NCBI GenBank assembly: GCA_013298205.1
Contig: JAAFJZ010000010.1
Location: 1 to 16,343, forward strand
Reading direction: 5' to 3'
Source of the DNA: Cytophagales bacterium
GTDB taxonomy: Bacteria; Bacteroidota; Bacteroidia; Cytophagales; UBA9547
Length of the DNA: 16,343 nucleotides
The stretch's first letter is position 1. Every line of letters starts with the position of its first letter. A model generated the notes under the pieces. That model was given only the letters and a program-made list of their open reading frames with translations, did no database searches and had not been told where the DNA came from. Both the position numbers and the translations under genes were made by a program. Below, one piece after another: positions 1 to 6,868 of this stretch.

Positions 1-472
1 TAAAATAAATAAAAGTTGAATCTAGTCTACCAACAATAGGGAATAATTTTTCAGATATTTTATCGGCAAATGAAGGCTCAATGCGAGAAGCAATCGTGTC
101 GCCTGGCTCGAATAAATTCTTGCTTTTACCTAAAAATAAGATAATTGCTTTTGTTCCTAATAAATCTGTATTGGCTTGAATAGCTTGAGAAGAATCGCCA
201 ATGGGCAAAGATTCGTATATTTCAAAAGTAACTAAAATTTGCTCATTAGTTGGTATTAACTTAATAGCCTGAACTCGACCTACTTCTAATCCATTAATTA
301 AAATAGGATTAGAAATTTTAAGTCCATCAACATTTTTGAAAATCGCATTGTAGGTAATTGTTTTTGAGAAAAAATTTATTCCTTTCAAAAAATTAAAACC
401 CAAATAAAGCATACTTCCAGAAATCAATGCCAAAAGCCCAACTTTTATTTCTTTAGATAATGTAATATTCAC
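1..472 (-). CDS. MCE/MlaD family lipid-transport protein, partial (C-terminus beyond window)
   Basis: This is probably the substrate-binding component of an ABC-type phospholipid transporter that moves lipid between the outer and inner membranes, anchored in the inner membrane and facing the periplasm. The 157 visible residues begin MNITLSKEIKVGLLAL and continue as one membrane segment (about residues 9-28). The MCE core follows: a strand around VDGLKISNPILINGLEVGRV, then TDLLGTKAIILFLG, matching the MlaD pattern 'GLxxGxPVxxxGxxVGxV ... LLGxxxIxL'. I chose a GTG start at 470-472 because an in-frame TAA lies four codons upstream and the resulting N-terminus matches the usual Bacteroidota form (SKEIKVGLLAL). 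It lies downstream of the thymidine kinase gene on the same strand, separated by 124 bp that carry a possible promoter of their own. Family assignment is firm; the transported lipid and partner genes are outside the window. Confidence 0.88.
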   Translation of the reverse strand, partial: MNITLSKEIKVGLLALISGSMLYLGFNFLKGINFFSKTITYNAIFKNVDGLKISNPILINGLEVGRVQAIKLIPTNEQILVTFEIYESLPIGDSSQAIQANTDLLGTKAIILFLGKSKNLFEPGDTIASRIEPSFADKISEKLFPIVGRLDSTFIYF

Positions 473-530
473 GTGAATTATTTAAGTTAATATCAATTTT
501 GAAATTGTGTAGAAAATTTCATTGATACCG

Positions 531-538
531 CAAAATTA
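531..538 (-). promoter_or_regulatory. Possible -7 element upstream of the MCE gene
   Basis: Read on the minus strand, 538-531 is TAATTTTG, matching the Bacteroidota -7 consensus TAnnTTTG, about 60 nt ahead of the GTG start of the MCE gene. I see no TTG at the expected -33 distance, so this is only a candidate. If real, the MCE gene could be transcribed apart from the thymidine kinase gene. Confidence 0.3.
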
Positions 539-596
539 AATAAAAAAATGAGAATTAAAATATACTGATTTTTTAAGGCACTTTTTAAAACGATTT

Positions 597-1160
597 TTAC
601 ATCTTTTCATAGAAGTTATTTCTTGATAATGGTTCATATAAATTATTACCACCTATTTCAAATCTTTCTTTTGATGAACTTAGCTTGTGGGTGAAATAAG
701 CTGGTTTTCCAGAAATAGCACAAATTGAGCTTAATTTGATTACTTCCTCAGCAAAAGCCATTAAAAAAGCAGTATTTTCAAATGGTTTACCCAAAAAATC
801 TTTGTCTAATCCTGCAACAATTATTTCATAACCTCGGTTGGCCAACGAATTAATAAATTCTACAGAGTTAGGTTTCCACATTTGAATTTCATCTATAAAA
901 AGTACAGTTTCATTGTCTTTAATATATAAGTCAATATCCGTAATCTCCTCTAAAGCAATGGCTTGTAAAACCAACCTTTGATGGGAAACAATATTTTTTA
1001 TATCATATCTTGTGTCGATTTTAGGTTTGAAAGCTTGAACTTTTCCTCCATTGTTAATAATTTGTTTTGCTTTTGAAATTAAAAGTTCTGTTTTTCCTGC
1101 ATACATACAGCCTGCTATAACCGTTAGTTTTCCAGAAAAAGATTTTTTTAAATCATTCAT
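597..1160 (-). CDS. tdk: Thymidine kinase (type II), lacking most zinc-site cysteines
   Basis: The enzyme phosphorylates thymidine to dTMP with ATP in the cytosolic pyrimidine salvage pathway. The 187 residues are normal for the type II (TK1-like) family. The P-loop is G17-CMYAGKT (to 24), the catalytic acid site is DEIQ at 90-93 with E91 the expected base, and the lasso/substrate region is GLDKDFLGKPF at 117-127. The family normally closes its lasso with a structural zinc held by two Cys-x-x-Cys pairs. Here only C147 remains: the partner is S150, and the C-terminal pair is replaced by S179 and N182 (YEPLSRNNFY). The fold may therefore be stabilised without zinc. It starts 24 bp after the precorrin-2 dehydrogenase gene on the same strand, so the two are probably co-transcribed, although their functions are unrelated. 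Assignment is secure; loss of zinc binding is inferred from family knowledge. Confidence 0.95.
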   Translation of the reverse strand: MNDLKKSFSGKLTVIAGCMYAGKTELLISKAKQIINNGGKVQAFKPKIDTRYDIKNIVSHQRLVLQAIALEEITDIDLYIKDNETVLFIDEIQMWKPNSVEFINSLANRGYEIIVAGLDKDFLGKPFENTAFLMAFAEEVIKLSSICAISGKPAYFTHKLSSSKERFEIGGNNLYEPLSRNNFYEKM

Positions 1161-1184
1161 TTGGTTAAAATTATACTTTTAAGG

Positions 1185-1823
1185 CTAGTGAAATAATTTT
1201 TTGAAAAAACTTTTGAAATTAGGTTTATCTTTAGAACCCTTTGCTTTCATGGCAGTTGTTATTTGATTAAGTTTAATAATTTTTTCTGCAAAATCTCCTT
1301 TAAGTTTGTGTCGTATTGCCTCCATATTGTCTAAAACGCTTTGCATTTCATCTGGAAAAATTTCTTCAAAATTTTCTCTTATTCTTTTAGCCAAAGTGGG
1401 CGATTTTCCATTGGTAGAAATAGCTATTTTTAAGTCTCCTTTTCTAACTACAGAGCCCAAATAAAAATCACAAAGGGGTGGTGTATCAGCTATATTAACC
1501 AAAATATTCCTTTTATGAGCTTGTTCTCTAATTCTTACGTGCAAATCTCTATTGTCAGTGGCTCCAATAAGAATATTAATGCCTTCCAAATCACTTTCCA
1601 AATACTCTCTTTTGTGCAAAACAACATTTGGATATTGATTAATCATTTTATCCATATCTGGATGGAAATAAGTAGCAACAATTTTTAAATGTGTCAAAGG
1701 TGAATTCACCAAAACAGCTGTTGCTTTTTCCAAACCCACATTTCCACCACCAATTATTAAGATTTTTAAATCTTCTAACTTAAAAAATGCTGGAAATAAA
1801 TGATTCATAGATTTTTTAATCAA
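1185..1823 (-). CDS. Precorrin-2 dehydrogenase / sirohydrochlorin ferrochelatase (siroheme synthase, Met8/CysG N-terminal type)
   Basis: This cytosolic enzyme oxidises precorrin-2 to sirohydrochlorin with NAD and may then insert iron to make siroheme, the cofactor of sulfite and nitrite reductases. The 212 residues match a stand-alone Met8-like protein without the methyltransferase half of CysG. The NAD-binding Rossmann motif GGGNVG is at 25-30, ATDNRDLH at 88-95, and NIADTPPLCDF at 110-120 supplies the expected catalytic aspartate (D113). The conserved STNGKSPTLAKRIRE lies at 136-150. The longest frame starts at 1823, but M6 (ATG at 1806-1808), giving MNHLFPAFFKL, looks more like the family N-terminus and may be the true start. 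It is the first gene of a minus-strand pair with thymidine kinase. Whether it also acts as a chelatase cannot be read from the sequence. The sirohydrochlorin it makes could also feed the cobalamin pathway suggested by cobS and cobC at the other end of the window. Confidence 0.92.
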   Translation of the reverse strand: MIKKSMNHLFPAFFKLEDLKILIIGGGNVGLEKATAVLVNSPLTHLKIVATYFHPDMDKMINQYPNVVLHKREYLESDLEGINILIGATDNRDLHVRIREQAHKRNILVNIADTPPLCDFYLGSVVRKGDLKIAISTNGKSPTLAKRIRENFEEIFPDEMQSVLDNMEAIRHKLKGDFAEKIIKLNQITTAMKAKGSKDKPNFKSFFKKLFH

Positions 1824-1952
1824 TATTATTAATTTGTAAAATTAGTTTTTTTTATCAAATTCTAAATGAAGTAATTTTTAAAAATATACTTGTAGAGGTT
1901 TAAACAGAATATTCCATATTTATTATTTTATTCAAATTTCAAATTTGCTAGA

Positions 1953-1982
1953 TTTGCGAAGAAAAAAAAAAATTTAACTTTG
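1953..1982 (+). promoter_or_regulatory. Bacteroidota-type promoter (TTTG-N18-TAACTTTG)
   Basis: TTTG at 1953-1956 and TAACTTTG at 1975-1982 are separated by 18 bp and match the Bacteroidota primary-sigma promoter (-33 TTTG, -7 TAnnTTTG). Transcription would start near 1989 and run into the broken sigma-54 activator copy at 2193, leaving a leader of about 200 nt. I infer this is the original promoter of the activator-lptE-secG operon, now cut off from its genes by the 8.1-kb insertion. Confidence 0.6.
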
Positions 1983-1989
1983 AGTTATA

Positions 1990-2007
1990 TTTGAAAACTA
2001 GTTCAAA
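1990..2007. promoter_or_regulatory. Inverted repeat at the predicted transcription start
   Basis: TTTGAA (1990-1995) and TTCAAA (2002-2007) are perfect 6-bp arms with a 6-bp spacer, placed at or just after the predicted start point. The position suits a repressor operator, but the arms are short and the region is AT-rich, so chance is possible. Confidence 0.25.
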
Positions 2008-2185
2008 ACAGAATTAAAAAGAATCAAATTCGTTTTTAGAAAGGTATTTCATATGATTACGTTTCGGTTTAATGAATGAAATAAGTTTTAATTTAAAACT
2101 AGAAATTTAATTTAATGACATTTTCTTCTTTTGACTTTGGTTTTTTTATCTTTATTTAATACTAACTGAATTAACATTTTAAGCC

Positions 2186-2442
2186 ATAAAAATTGATACC
2201 TGAAGAACTTCAAAGCGTAAAAAATAGATTTGGTATCATTGGAAATTCTCCCTTGCTTACTCATGCTATTTCAGTAGCTTGTCAAGTAGCGACTACAGAT
2301 ATGTCTGTGTTAATAAAAATTGATACCTGAAGAACTTCAAAGCGTAAAAAATAGATTTGGTATCATTGGAAATTCTCCCTTGCTTACTCATGCTATTTCA
2401 GTAGCTTGTCAAGTAGCGACTACAGATATGTCTGTGTTAATA
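2186..2442 (+). repeat. 127-bp tandem duplication of the start of the sigma-54 activator gene
   Basis: Bases 2186-2315 and 2313-2442 are identical, offset by 127 bp. The junction sits on a 3-bp microhomology (ata, 2313-2315). Because 127 is not a multiple of three, the first unit is out of frame with the second. Reading from TTG at 2193 gives 45 codons that match the activator N-terminus and then end at TGA 2328-2330. The duplication is absent from the intact copy at 10430. Confidence 0.97.
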
Positions 2443-2994
2443 TCAGGAGAAAGCGGTGTGGGTAAGGAGTCGTTTTCTAAAATTATTCACCAGCTTAGCC
2501 ACCGCAAACACAATCCATTTATTGCCATAAATTGTGGAGCTATTCCAGAGGGAACAATTGATTCTGAGCTTTTTGGGCACGAAAAAGGAGCTTTTACTGG
2601 AGCTTTAGATACAAGAAAAGGTTATTTTGAAGTAGCTCATACGGGCACTATTTTTTTAGATGAAATAGGCGAAATGCCTCTTGAAACTCAAACTAGGCTA
2701 CTTAGGGTTCTTGAATATGGAGAATTTATTAAGGTCGGTTCATCAAAAACCCAAAAAGTAGATGTAAGGGTAGTAGCCGCATCGAATGTAAACCTATTTG
2801 AAGCCATTGAAAGGAAAAGATTTAGAGAAGATTTGTATTATAGACTTAATACAGTGCCTATTTATGTGCCTTCTTTAAGAGATAGAGGTGAAGATATAGC
2901 ACTCATTTTCAGGAAATTCTCGGCTGATTTTTCCGAAAAATATAAAACAAAACCACTTAAACTAACTGAAGATGCTAAATATCTGCTTTTGAAA
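2316..2994 (+). repeat. Direct repeat R1, left copy (679 bp, identical to 10426-11104)
   Basis: The sequence from the bases before the TTG start through codon 225 of the sigma-54 activator is repeated without any mismatch I could find, at an offset of exactly 8110 bp. The left copy stops matching after base 2994, where it joins a CHAT-gene fragment. The right copy continues into the complete gene. Confidence 0.98.
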
Positions 2995-3054
2995 CTGGTG
3001 TGGGTGAAATTAAAGATGAAAAAAGAGTTTATTGGTTGCAAAGGTCATTTTTAG
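2320..3054 (+). pseudogene. Truncated sigma-54 activator: AAA+ core fused to an out-of-frame CHAT tail
   Basis: This is a broken 5' copy of the gene at 10430. From a TTG start it encodes 225 residues identical to the intact activator, including Walker A GESGVGKE (43-50), the sigma-54 contact loop GAFTGA (90-95), Walker B FLDEIGEM (112-119) and the arginine-finger region REDLYYRLN (169-177). It then runs 19 codons out of frame through the CHAT remnant to a TAG at 3052-3054. The sensor II region (RFPGNIRQL in the intact copy) and the C-terminal Fis-type DNA-binding helix-turn-helix are missing. It sits behind what looks like the native promoter but after the 127-bp tandem duplication. If translated, the product could form AAA+ contacts without DNA binding and might interfere with the full-length protein. 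I treat it as a pseudogene. Confidence 0.85.
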
Positions 3055-3251
3055 TGGCAGGTACAAAAGCCTTAATTATCAGTTTGTAGAAAGAAATTGA
3101 TGAGACCACTCAAAAATTAATGACGTATTTTTATGAAAACTGAAGTAGGAACTCCAATATCAGAGAAGCATTTCACAATGCTCAAGAGAAATTAAAAGCT
3201 GAATACCCAGAGCCGTATTTTGGGGGTATTTTCTTGATTTTGGGCGAATAG
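2994..3251 (+). pseudogene. CHAT-domain (caspase-like) protein, C-terminal remnant with two in-frame stops
   Basis: Read from ACT at 2994, the frame gives TGVGEIKDEKRVYWLQRSF, then VAGTKALIISL, stop (TAG), KEIDETTQKLMTYFYEN, stop (TGA), then NIREAFHNAQEKLKAEYPEP and YFGGIFLILGE before a final stop at 3249-3251. This is the characteristic end of a CHAT domain: the TGxGE segment that directly follows the catalytic cysteine motif (AC-x-TG), then 'LQRAFxxAGAxxxIxSLW' and 'KREAFxxAQxxL...PYYWGAFVLIG'. Both internal stops fall where the family usually has tryptophan, so each is one substitution from TGG. The catalytic His and Cys are lost because the fragment begins at the breakpoint with the sigma-54 activator piece. 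The bases gaaa at 2991-2994 fit both partners (the Glu-Thr of a CETG motif and the activator), which suggests microhomology joining. The original was probably a TPR-CHAT type protein. Confidence 0.85.
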
Positions 3252-3324
3252 TTTTTGTTCTCAACTCCTTTTTTTCTTTAATAACTAGAATTGTAAACTT
3301 ATTCCGTTTAAGTAGAATTAATTT

Positions 3325-5253
3325 ATGATATTAAAAAAAAATGATTTTTACAATAATTTAAGCATTAGACATAAACTTGGCTTTTGTTATTTAATAATTG
3401 GGTTAATTAATAGTGCCTTTATTTCTATGTATTTCTACAATACCATGAAGGAATCTTTAATAGAAAGAACCTTAAATCAATTATCTTCAATAAAAACCCT
3501 AAAAAAAGAATGGATTACAGATTATTTGAATAATCAAAAGAAAGAACTTCATTATTTTTCTACACAATCTGAAACTCAAAATAATTTTGATGAAATATAT
3601 ACTGAGTTTTTACGCAATGGGAGTAAAAGTTTAAATTATAAATCACTTGATTCAAGTGTAAAAAACTCAATTGATGTATTCAAGCTACACCATAAATATT
3701 TGAATATTTGGTTTATTTCTAAGAATGGGGAGATTTTTTATACGTCAAAATCAAATATGTACAGAAATAAAAATATTTTTAAAGACAGCTCATTCTCAAA
3801 TGAATTTGTTACTAATTGCAAAAAAGGGCTAGAGAATATGGTAATTTTTGATTGTGAAAAAATATTGCAAAACGATACTATATCATACGTTTTTGTAGCA
3901 TCTCCTATTTACAAAAACAAAGAAATAAAAGGAGTTATTTTGGCAAAAATTAATCCCTTAGAAATCCAGAATATTTTATCTCAACACACAGGAATGGGTA
4001 ATACTGGTGAGTCTTATTTGGTTGATACTAGAAATAAAATGAGAAGCAAATCTCGTTTTATTATGCCCAGTCAAAAAGCAATCATAGTAAACACTTTGGC
4101 CTCAAAAAAATCTCTTGCATTGGTAGAAGGAAACGAAATTATCAAAGACTATCGAAATATTGATGTACTCAGTTCTTACACGTATTTGAAAATAGACAAT
4201 TTAAAATGGGCTTTAATTTCTGAAATTGATTTGGGTGAAGCAATGATGCCAATAAATAAGCTAAAAAATCAAATGATTTGGGTTGTGATTTTAAGTTTAT
4301 TCTTAATAGTAGGCACTACAATTTACTTTTCTGATAAAATAATAAATTCGATTTCAAAATTAAATGCCGAAATTAAAAACCTGTTATTGGGAAAAAACCC
4401 TATAAACAGGCTTTCTGTGGAAAATAATGATGAAATAGGGGAAATGAACCAAAATATAAATGCACTTTTCGACCGCTTGAATGACACTGCAAAATTTGCA
4501 CAAGAAATTGGAAAAGGTAATTTCGATGCATCATATTTACCGGCTAGTGAGGAAGATAAAATGGGGAATTCATTAGTAGATATGAAAGATAAACTTGTGG
4601 CATTAACACGAATCATTGCCCAAGAAAACAAAAAGAAAACACTTTCGATCATTCAAGGACAAGAAAATGAACGAAGAAGGATATCAATGGAGTTACACGA
4701 TGGGGTTGCTCAAATGCTGGTCGCACTAAGGTTTAAAACACAAGAACTTGAAATACCATCGAGTGATATTTTGGAACTAAAAACTAGAATTGACGCTGTT
4801 TTGCAAGAGATAAAGCGAATTTCAATTAATTTAATGCCAAATGTACTTTGGGATGTAGGCTTAGAAGCAGCAATAAAAACACTTGTTAAACACAATAATA
4901 TACCTGTAGAAGTGTTTTTTGAAGACACCAATATGACAAGCCATTTACCAAATGAAGTAAAATTTTCGATTTATAGAATCATACAAGAAGCGTTAAATAA
5001 CATTGCCAAACATGCTAAAGCAAGTTTAATAACGATTAATTTTAGTTGCATAAAAAATAAACTTTTGATGGAAATTACCGATAATGGCATAGGATTTGAC
5101 ATACAAATGATAAAAAACAAAGATTGGATACTCAAAGATGGGATAAGAAATATGAAAGATAGAACTCAAATAATAAATGGAAATTTCAGTATTAAATCAG
5201 TAGAAAATTTCGGTACAACAATTTTGATTGAAATCCCTTTAACCAAAATATAA
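3325..5253 (+). CDS. dCache-HAMP sensor histidine kinase, NarL-partner (HisKA_3) type
   Basis: This is an inner-membrane sensor kinase of 642 residues. The first membrane helix is at about 17-38. An extracytoplasmic domain of about 275 residues has dCache character (YLNIWFISKNGEIFYTSKS; VFVASPIYKNKEIKGVILAKI; GNTGESYLVD). The second helix is at about 317-338 and HAMP at about 339-390. The dimerisation helix carries RRISMELHDGVAQ with the phospho-accepting H458. The ATPase has its N-box at IIQEALNNIAKHAK (N558/N559), G1 at TDNGIGFD (D586) and a C-terminal GTTILIEIPL. The signal is unknown; dCache domains usually bind small molecules. The next gene starts 2 bp after its stop and encodes the expected NarL-family partner, so the pair is one operon. 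It lies inside the 8.1-kb block between the two activator copies and is intact, so it probably works. Confidence 0.93.
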   Translation: MILKKNDFYNNLSIRHKLGFCYLIIGLINSAFISMYFYNTMKESLIERTLNQLSSIKTLKKEWITDYLNNQKKELHYFSTQSETQNNFDEIYTEFLRNGSKSLNYKSLDSSVKNSIDVFKLHHKYLNIWFISKNGEIFYTSKSNMYRNKNIFKDSSFSNEFVTNCKKGLENMVIFDCEKILQNDTISYVFVASPIYKNKEIKGVILAKINPLEIQNILSQHTGMGNTGESYLVDTRNKMRSKSRFIMPSQKAIIVNTLASKKSLALVEGNEIIKDYRNIDVLSSYTYLKIDNLKWALISEIDLGEAMMPINKLKNQMIWVVILSLFLIVGTTIYFSDKIINSISKLNAEIKNLLLGKNPINRLSVENNDEIGEMNQNINALFDRLNDTAKFAQEIGKGNFDASYLPASEEDKMGNSLVDMKDKLVALTRIIAQENKKKTLSIIQGQENERRRISMELHDGVAQMLVALRFKTQELEIPSSDILELKTRIDAVLQEIKRISINLMPNVLWDVGLEAAIKTLVKHNNIPVEVFFEDTNMTSHLPNEVKFSIYRIIQEALNNIAKHAKASLITINFSCIKNKLLMEITDNGIGFDIQMIKNKDWILKDGIRNMKDRTQIINGNFSIKSVENFGTTILIEIPLTKI

Positions 5254-5255
5254 AA

Positions 5256-5906
5256 ATGTCAACAAATAAAATTAAAATCATACTTGCCGATGACCATAGT
5301 ATAGTGAGAGATGGGATAAAGTCGCTTTTGAAAACTGAAATATCCTTAGAAATAATTGCAGAGGCAGAAAATGGTGAAGATTTATTAGAATTATTAAAAA
5401 CTACGGAGGCTGATGTTATCATTATGGATATTTCTATGCCTGTCCTCAATGGGATTGAAGCTACTAGCCGAATTTCGGAAGAGTTTCCTGAAATTGGTGT
5501 TATTATTCTATCTATGCACGAAGAACCTGAATATATTTTAAAATGCGTTGAGGCGGGTGCAAGTTCTTATTTATTAAAAAACACGGAGAAATCAGAATTA
5601 GTTGAAGCCATTAATCAAGTTTCAAAAGGCAAAAATTATTTTAATAGTAATATTACTAATTTGCTTACTGCTGGATTGACATTACAAAAAAAATTAAAAA
5701 AAGAACAAATTGAAATCACAGACAGAGAAAAAGAAATTTTGATACGTGTTGCAGATGGTAAAAGTACCAAAGTAATTGCGGATGAACTCTTTATTAGTAC
5801 CCGTACTGTTGAAACACATAGACTTAATTTATTAAAAAAATTTAAAGCTAACAATGCAGCAGACCTTATTAAATATGCACTAAAAAAGAAAATAATAAGT
5901 ATCTAA
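5256..5906 (+). CDS. NarL/FixJ-family response regulator (REC + LuxR helix-turn-helix)
   Basis: This is a 216-residue cytoplasmic transcription regulator paired with the kinase immediately upstream (2-bp gap). The receiver domain has the acidic pair D12/D13 (ILADDHS), phospho-acceptor D58 in VIIMDISMPVLNG, the switch serine S86 (IILSMHEE) and conserved K108 (YLLKN). The output domain is a LuxR-type HTH, ITDREKEILIRVADGKS through FISTRTVETHRLNLLKKF, at about 154-196. All key residues are present. Its target is not given by the sequence, but the small exported-protein gene 114 bp downstream, preceded by a pair of 8-bp direct repeats, is a reasonable first candidate. Assignment of family and pairing is secure; the regulon is unknown. 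Confidence 0.95.
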   Translation: MSTNKIKIILADDHSIVRDGIKSLLKTEISLEIIAEAENGEDLLELLKTTEADVIIMDISMPVLNGIEATSRISEEFPEIGVIILSMHEEPEYILKCVEAGASSYLLKNTEKSELVEAINQVSKGKNYFNSNITNLLTAGLTLQKKLKKEQIEITDREKEILIRVADGKSTKVIADELFISTRTVETHRLNLLKKFKANNAADLIKYALKKKIISI

Positions 5907-5921
5907 GTAAAAACACGTAGT

Positions 5922-5957
5922 TAAAATATCAGTATTTTACGAAATATAAATCAGTAT
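5922..5957. promoter_or_regulatory. Paired repeats between response regulator and exported-protein genes (possible operator)
   Basis: ATCAGTAT occurs at 5928-5935 and again at 5950-5957, spaced 22 bp start to start, about two helical turns. The first copy also lies inside a 7-bp perfect inverted repeat, TAAAATA-TCAG-TATTTTA (5922-5939). Repeats like this suit a dimeric LuxR-type regulator or a short AT-rich hairpin after the regulator gene. No clear TAnnTTTG promoter was found next to them. Confidence 0.3.
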
Positions 5958-6020
5958 AACTAAGGACGATTTTGAGTGTCTGTTAAGCGTTTAAGCATAT
6001 ATATTTAAACATTAATAGTC

Positions 6021-6347
6021 ATGAAAAATAAAAATAGTTTTAAAGCAATAGGTTCAATTTTAGGTTTAGGTTTTATATGTTTAACTGGTATCGGAGCTCA
6101 AGCTCAACCAAAACACGAGTTAAATAAAAATCAGTACAGAATATTGACAAAAGAAGAAATGAGTGCCAAACCAACGCAAGTAGTTGCTTTCAAAAATCAG
6201 TTTGAGAACCCAGCTAACTATAAAAATGCCCCAAAGCCTTTAGAATCTGCTAATTTACCTTCTGAAAATTTGCCAGTAAATTACAATAGCACTGGAGTAG
6301 GCGTAAAAGGCAATTATAAATCTCAGTTTGTTCCGAAAAATAATTAA
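6021..6347 (+). CDS. Small exported protein of unknown function
   Basis: This is a 108-residue protein that I do not recognise. Residues 1-28 form a signal peptide: basic start KNKNSFK, hydrophobic core around IGSILGLGFICLTGIG, and a probable signal peptidase I site after A28 (AQA-QP). C20 is not in a lipobox, so it is unlikely to be a lipoprotein. The mature part of about 80 residues is polar, rich in Asn, Lys, Pro and Tyr, with no further membrane segment and no cysteine. It has short related motifs (KNQFENPANYKN and NYKSQFVPKN), which suggests an extended or repeat-like secreted or periplasmic peptide. It follows the two-component pair by 114 bp in the same orientation and is closed by a strong terminator, so it may be the system's output gene. 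No function is inferred beyond export. Confidence 0.75.
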   Translation: MKNKNSFKAIGSILGLGFICLTGIGAQAQPKHELNKNQYRILTKEEMSAKPTQVVAFKNQFENPANYKNAPKPLESANLPSENLPVNYNSTGVGVKGNYKSQFVPKNN

Positions 6348-6363
6348 TCGAATTTCTTTTAAA

Positions 6364-6404
6364 CAGCAGAAGGATTTTTTATCCCTCTGCTGTTTTATTT
6401 TTTT
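6364..6404 (+). terminator. Rho-independent terminator after the exported-protein gene
   Basis: CAGCAGAAGGAT (6364-6375) pairs with ATCCCTCTGCTG (6381-6392) across a 5-nt T loop with one A-C mismatch, followed by a T-rich tract to 6404. It lies 17 bp after the stop codon at 6347 and is the clearest intrinsic terminator in the window. It isolates the two-component/exported-protein unit from the downstream cassette. Confidence 0.88.
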
Positions 6405-6865
6405 CTAGCCAAAAAGATTGGTTTGCACATGCTTGTTCATAACGCTTTATTGTTTTTAAATCCTTCCGTTTTGACTAAAATTTCTCTCTAGTAATTTTAT
6501 AAATATTTAAAAATCAGTATGTTAATTTTAGAAAGGATTATCAAGTTTTGTTAGATCAGTCAATCTAAAATCTTGCTCAAAATCGGCTATCGCTTCTGCT
6601 TTCTATGTTGAAATTTGTGAGGATTTAGCTTATATTTATTCGCAATTGGCTCAATCGTGCTTTATTTTATTAATGATTTAAATACTTAATTTTCTTGAAC
6701 TCAATTCTGAATTTGCGCTTTTTATACCTATAATAATTGAAATTTAATACGTTGAAATTAAGGCTATATTCTATTTGAACTTTCTTTACTAAAGTTTGAT
6801 TATTTTTTAAACAAGTCCAAAAACTATTCTAACTCAAGTCAATGTATCTTTACTATTACCTATGT
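6405..6865. other. Gene-free, apparently decayed stretch, about 460 bp
   Basis: This is AT-rich DNA with stops in all frames and no product I can recognise. A few short open pieces on either strand look mildly protein-like, but none reaches 50 codons with a convincing start. A short inverted repeat AACTTT-N7-AAAGTT lies near 6779-6797. Its place between a terminator and a gene remnant suggests the residue of a deleted or decayed gene. Confidence 0.5.
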
Positions 6866-6868
6866 TAA

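Larger units (their letters stand above)
1824..2185. other. Non-coding divergent promoter region, about 360 bp
   Basis: This very AT-rich stretch separates the minus-strand genes from the accessory block. It holds a good rightward promoter (1953-1982), a spaced inverted repeat TTTGAA-N6-TTCAAA (1990-2007) just after it, and a near-perfect 17-bp AT-rich palindrome at 2084-2100. I see no coding frame of credible length and no RNA gene. Confidence 0.6.

Noticed and set aside
2994..3251. Recoding of UAG/UGA as Trp so that the CHAT frame would be functional
   Set aside because: All other genes in the window use TGG for Trp and end normally at TAA, TAG or TGA. The fragment also lacks the catalytic His and Cys, so a dead gene is the simpler reading.
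4323..4652. Open frame of about 109 codons on the minus strand inside the histidine kinase gene
   Set aside because: It lies wholly opposite a well-supported kinase gene, its translation is Ser/Phe/Ile-rich as expected for the antisense of AT-rich coding DNA, and it matches no family. Similar antisense frames in other genes were dropped for the same reason.
6395..6475. Minus-strand protein-like piece (RYEQACANQSFWLEKN)
   Set aside because: It is under 30 codons, runs into the terminator hairpin of the plus-strand gene and has no start codon; probably chance.
6532..6610. Minus-strand piece AEAIADFEQDFRLTDLTKLD ending at a stop
   Set aside because: It reads well as protein but is about 23 codons with a stop immediately upstream and no recognisable family, so it is not listed as a gene remnant.
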